Shown here: positions 38,455-41,977 of the stretch, piece by piece
Layout: each line of letters opens with the position of its first letter
Numbering within the stretch: the stretch's first letter is position 1
Source: an uncultured Aquimarina sp.
GTDB taxonomy: Bacteria; Bacteroidota; Bacteroidia; Flavobacteriales; Flavobacteriaceae
Direction of reading: 5' to 3'
Length of the DNA: 41,977 bases
Assembly (NCBI GenBank): GCA_937929895.1
Contig: CALFUO010000099.1
Coordinates: forward strand, 1 to 41,977
Program-made: the position numbers and the translations under genes
Notes under the pieces: model-generated
What the model was told of the DNA's origin: nothing
The model's input: the letters and a program-made list of their open reading frames with translations, nothing else
The model's database searches: none

Positions 38455-39468
38455 ATGAAACATATTTTAATTACTGGAGGTGCTGGATTTATCGGTGCCA
38501 ATTTTGTAAATCATTTTATAGCTAATCATCCCGAATATCATATTATTAATTTAGATGCATTAACCTATGCAGCTAACTTAGACAATATTCAACTAAAAGA
38601 TACTGAATTAGAACGATATACTTTTATAGAGGGTTCTATTACTGATCGTACTTTAGTTGAGTCTATATTCGAAAAATATAATATTGAAGGAGTATTACAT
38701 TTCGCTGCAGAATCTCATGTAGATAATTCTATTACGAATCCAGGTGTTTTTATTGAAACTAACGTAAAAGGCACATTCAATTTAATTGATGTCGCTTATA
38801 AATTTTGGATGGAAAAACCATTCAAATTTAAAGATAACTATAGACATTGTAGATTTTTACATGTATCTACAGACGAAGTATACGGAACATTAGGAGAAAC
38901 TGGTCTATTTACAGAAGAAACTCCATACGCTCCAAATTCTCCTTACAGTGCTTCTAAAGCATCAAGTGATATGGTTATTAGAAGCTACCACCACACCTAT
39001 GGTATGAATACTATCATCACAAACTGTTCTAATAATTATGGTCCGTGTCAACACAATGAAAAATTAATTCCAACAATTATTCGAAAAGCATTAGCTAATG
39101 AACCCATTCCTATTTACGGAGACGGATTAAATATTAGAGATTGGCTATACGTTCTAGACCATTGTATGGGCATCGATTTAGCATTTCATACTGGTATTTC
39201 AGGAGAAGTATACAATATCGGAGGACGCAATGAACAAAATAATTTATACATTGTAAATACTATTTGTGAAATTCTAGACCAAAAAGTACCTAAGTCTGAT
39301 TCGTATAAAGAGTTAATCACTTTTGTTGAAGACCGAGCTGGACACGATAGACGATATGCTATCGATGCTACTAAGATCGAGACTAAATTAGGTTGGAAAG
39401 CTTCAGAAAACTTTGACTCTGGTATTATAAAAACAATAGATTGGTATTTAACAAAATTCCAAAATTAG
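38455..39468 (+). CDS. rfbB: dTDP-glucose 4,6-dehydratase
   Basis: ILITGGAGFIGANFVNHF, AAESHVDNSI, STDEVYGTLG, YSASKASSD. Confidence 0.98.
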   Translation: MKHILITGGAGFIGANFVNHFIANHPEYHIINLDALTYAANLDNIQLKDTELERYTFIEGSITDRTLVESIFEKYNIEGVLHFAAESHVDNSITNPGVFIETNVKGTFNLIDVAYKFWMEKPFKFKDNYRHCRFLHVSTDEVYGTLGETGLFTEETPYAPNSPYSASKASSDMVIRSYHHTYGMNTIITNCSNNYGPCQHNEKLIPTIIRKALANEPIPIYGDGLNIRDWLYVLDHCMGIDLAFHTGISGEVYNIGGRNEQNNLYIVNTICEILDQKVPKSDSYKELITFVEDRAGHDRRYAIDATKIETKLGWKASENFDSGIIKTIDWYLTKFQN

Positions 39469-39472
39469 AAAT

Positions 39473-40423
39473 TTGAAAAAATCCTTTAAACAAATAGCAT
39501 TAGACGTAATTAAGAACGAATATGAAGGGCTACAAAGCCTTTCTAAGACTATTGATGAATCTTTTGATGCTGCTATAGAGTTAATCTACAGATGTAAAGG
39601 AAAAGTGATATTTACAGGTATTGGTAAATCTGGAATCATTGGAAGAAAAATTGCCTCTTCCTTTTCCAGTACAGGCACCCCTAGTATTTTTTTACATCCG
39701 TCAGAAGCTATTCATGGTGACCTAGGCATGATCTCTGATAAAGATGTTATTATTGCAATAGCAAATTCTGGAGAAACGGTAGAAATTTTAAATTTATTAC
39801 CCTACATAAAGGATAGATGTCTCAAAATGATTTCTATAACTAGCAAACCAAATTCAACTTTGGCTAAGCAAAGTAACATTCATTTATACATTGGAAAATT
39901 TGAAGAAGCATGCCCCTTTAACTTGGCACCTACTACCTCCAGTACCTTAACATTATGTTTAGGAGATGCCTTAATGATAGCTTTAATACATAAGAGAGGC
40001 TTCAAAGAAGAAAACTATGCCTCACTTCACCCTGGTGGAACTTTAGGGAAAAGATTGAAAAACCTTGTAGAAGAATCGATGATTTCAAAAGACCTTCCTT
40101 TTTTATCAGAAGACACTTCTATAATCGAAGCTATTAAAATTATTAATAAAAAAAGATTTGGTATAGGTATCGTTGGTAATAAAAAAAATGTCAAAGGTTT
40201 AGTTACAGATGGTGATTTACGTCGTGCTATGCTAAACTTTCAAGAAAATTTCTTTTCTTTATCTTTAGAACAAATTTTAACCCCAAATCCACGTTTTATA
40301 GCTCCTCATGTTAAACTGACTGAGGCAAAAAAACAAATGCTATACCATAAGATTGGTTGCCTACTCGTTGGCAAAAAAACTGATTTAAAGGGTATTATAC
40401 AATTACATCAAATCAAGTTTTAA
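39473..40423 (+). CDS. kdsD: KpsF/GutQ family arabinose-5-phosphate isomerase (SIS + CBS)
   Basis: FTGIGKSGIIGRKIASSFSSTGTPSIFLHPSEAIHGDLGM; TTG start. Confidence 0.95.
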   Translation: MKKSFKQIALDVIKNEYEGLQSLSKTIDESFDAAIELIYRCKGKVIFTGIGKSGIIGRKIASSFSSTGTPSIFLHPSEAIHGDLGMISDKDVIIAIANSGETVEILNLLPYIKDRCLKMISITSKPNSTLAKQSNIHLYIGKFEEACPFNLAPTTSSTLTLCLGDALMIALIHKRGFKEENYASLHPGGTLGKRLKNLVEESMISKDLPFLSEDTSIIEAIKIINKKRFGIGIVGNKKNVKGLVTDGDLRRAMLNFQENFFSLSLEQILTPNPRFIAPHVKLTEAKKQMLYHKIGCLLVGKKTDLKGIIQLHQIKF

Positions 40424-40425
40424 TA

Positions 40426-41163
40426 ATGTACAATAAGGTTGTAGTTATACCTGCAAGACAAGCTTCCACTAGATTACCTAACAAGTTAATGTTAGATCTA
40501 GGTGGAAAAAGTATTATTCATCGCGTTTACGAAAGATGTTTGAAAGCCAAAAATATTGATGAAGTAATAATTGCTGTGGATACTGAAGAATTATTAGAAC
40601 ATTGCAAAACATTCTGTGACACTTCAATACTAACAAGCAAAAATCATCTATCGGGTACTGATCGTATCTTTGAGGCTGTATTGCAGATTGATTGTAAATA
40701 TATTATTAATGTTCAAGGTGATGAGCCCTTTATAGAGCCTCTTCTTATAGACCAAATTGCAAATGCAATATCAGAAGATACTTACATGGTTAGTGCAATG
40801 CATCAACTACAGCGGCAAGAGGAAGTTGACAATCCAAATAATGTAAAAGTTGTTACTGATAAAAACGGAAGGGCTTTATACTTTTCTAGATCAGCAATAC
40901 CTTTTATTAGAGATAAAAACGAATTAACAACCAAACAATCTTATTATAAACATTTAGGGATCTACGGATATACTAAATCCTTTTTAAAGACAGTTACTTC
41001 TCTTCCTCCTTCGTCCCTAGAAGTAACTGAAAAACTAGAACAACTTCGTGTCTTGCAGAATGGTTACGAAATCAAGATGGTAGAAACCGACCACGAACCT
41101 ATCGGTATAGACACATTAGAAGATTACAACAAAGCAAAAGCACTACTTGATGAACTTATTTAG
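40426..41163 (+). CDS. kdsB: 3-deoxy-manno-octulosonate cytidylyltransferase
   Basis: VVIPARQASTRLPNKLMLDLGGKSIIHRVYERC, NVQGDEPFI. Confidence 0.96.
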   Translation: MYNKVVVIPARQASTRLPNKLMLDLGGKSIIHRVYERCLKAKNIDEVIIAVDTEELLEHCKTFCDTSILTSKNHLSGTDRIFEAVLQIDCKYIINVQGDEPFIEPLLIDQIANAISEDTYMVSAMHQLQRQEEVDNPNNVKVVTDKNGRALYFSRSAIPFIRDKNELTTKQSYYKHLGIYGYTKSFLKTVTSLPPSSLEVTEKLEQLRVLQNGYEIKMVETDHEPIGIDTLEDYNKAKALLDELI

Positions 41164-41923
41164 CAGAAAATCACAACTAAAAGAATTACTTAAGGGAGCA
41201 ACAGATATTCACAATCATGTATTACCTGGTATAGACGACGGTGCACAAGACTTAGAACAATCAATAGCATTACTTAAACGATACGAAAAAATTGGTTTTA
41301 AGAGAGTTATAGGAACCCCTCACACGATGAGCGACTATTACCCAAATACTGCTGAAATCATAAAAAATGCTTTTAAAGAATTACGAATTGGCTTAAAAAA
41401 TAATGGAATTGATATAGAACTTCGTTGCTCTAGCGAATATATGATTGATTATGATTTTGAAGAAAAAATAGATCAATCAAATACTCTAATCCCAATGGCT
41501 GGAAATCATATTCTTGTTGAAATGTCCTACCTTCATGCGTCTGATAATTTAGACAAGACTCTTTACAAATTACAATTGAATGGCTATACCCCTATTTTAG
41601 CTCATCCTGAAAGATATGGTTATTACCATGATAATTACGAGGCCTTTTCTATTATGAAATCTAAAGGAATTAAGCTACAATTAAATGCATTATCCCTAAG
41701 TGACTATTACGGAGATAAAATTAATAAAACAGCAGTAAAGCTATTACAAGATGGTCTTTATGATTTTTTCGGCACAGACACCCATAAACTTAAACATCTT
41801 AATCAACTAGAAAAAATAAAAATAAAAAATAAGCATCTAGATAGTTTAAATGAAATTATCACCAACAACGATAAACTTTTCCTAATTCAAGACATTGAAC
41901 AAGAAATTGAAACGGTAAGTTAA
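41147..41923 (+). CDS. CpsB/CapC-type (PHP) tyrosine-protein phosphatase
   Basis: ATDIHNHVLPGIDDGAQDLEQSIALLKRYEKIGFKRVIGTPH; HPERYGYY. Confidence 0.93.
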   Translation: MMNLFSRKSQLKELLKGATDIHNHVLPGIDDGAQDLEQSIALLKRYEKIGFKRVIGTPHTMSDYYPNTAEIIKNAFKELRIGLKNNGIDIELRCSSEYMIDYDFEEKIDQSNTLIPMAGNHILVEMSYLHASDNLDKTLYKLQLNGYTPILAHPERYGYYHDNYEAFSIMKSKGIKLQLNALSLSDYYGDKINKTAVKLLQDGLYDFFGTDTHKLKHLNQLEKIKIKNKHLDSLNEIITNNDKLFLIQDIEQEIETVS

Positions 41924-41926
41924 ATA

Positions 41927-41977
41927 CATGTTTTCACTAGCATCCGAAACTTTAGAATATAGACCGTTTCAATGAAA
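41927..41977. repeat. Dispersed repeat, long copy at window edge
   Basis: catgttttcactagcatccgaaactttagaatatagaccgtttcaatgaaa, inverted near-copy of 13890-13943. Confidence 0.75.

Overview
AT-rich chromosomal window, most likely from a marine Flavobacteriaceae (Bacteroidota). Evidence: TAnnTTTG-type promoters, T9SS C-terminal sorting domains, a split metH, and a LuxC-like reductase/serC/serA cluster. Most of it is core metabolism: metH N-terminal module, ytxJ, ferredoxin, serC/serA/serB, Fe-S reductase subunits, an MCE protein, trmL/MOSC, an aquaporin, two tandem reprolysin-like T9SS metalloproteases, dnaN, then the start of a dTDP-rhamnose/Kdo surface-polysaccharide locus (rfbACDB, kdsD, kdsB, PHP-type phosphatase). 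The accessory part is about 8.5-17.9 kb plus the extreme left end. The main signals there are: (i) two single minus-strand genes each bounded by a perfect inverted repeat (16 bp around a four-helix-bundle/IVP-like gene abutting the metH stop codon; 12 bp around a lipoprotein esterase that separates two paralogous secreted helical proteins); (ii) two copies of a MITE-like foldback element flanking a pair of NTF2-like genes; (iii) a dispersed CACTAGTATCCGAAA-type repeat seen at four places, bounding an Rrf2/hydrolase/NmrA operon and recurring at the right edge; (iv) a 1.29-kb non-coding region with a foldback element, a candidate structured RNA and a truncated reading frame; (v) a 28-bp perfect palindrome formed by the C-terminal codons of two convergent genes. 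No CRISPR array, rRNA, tRNA or complete transposase gene was recognised. All calls come from reading the sequence and the supplied ORF track; no database search was run.
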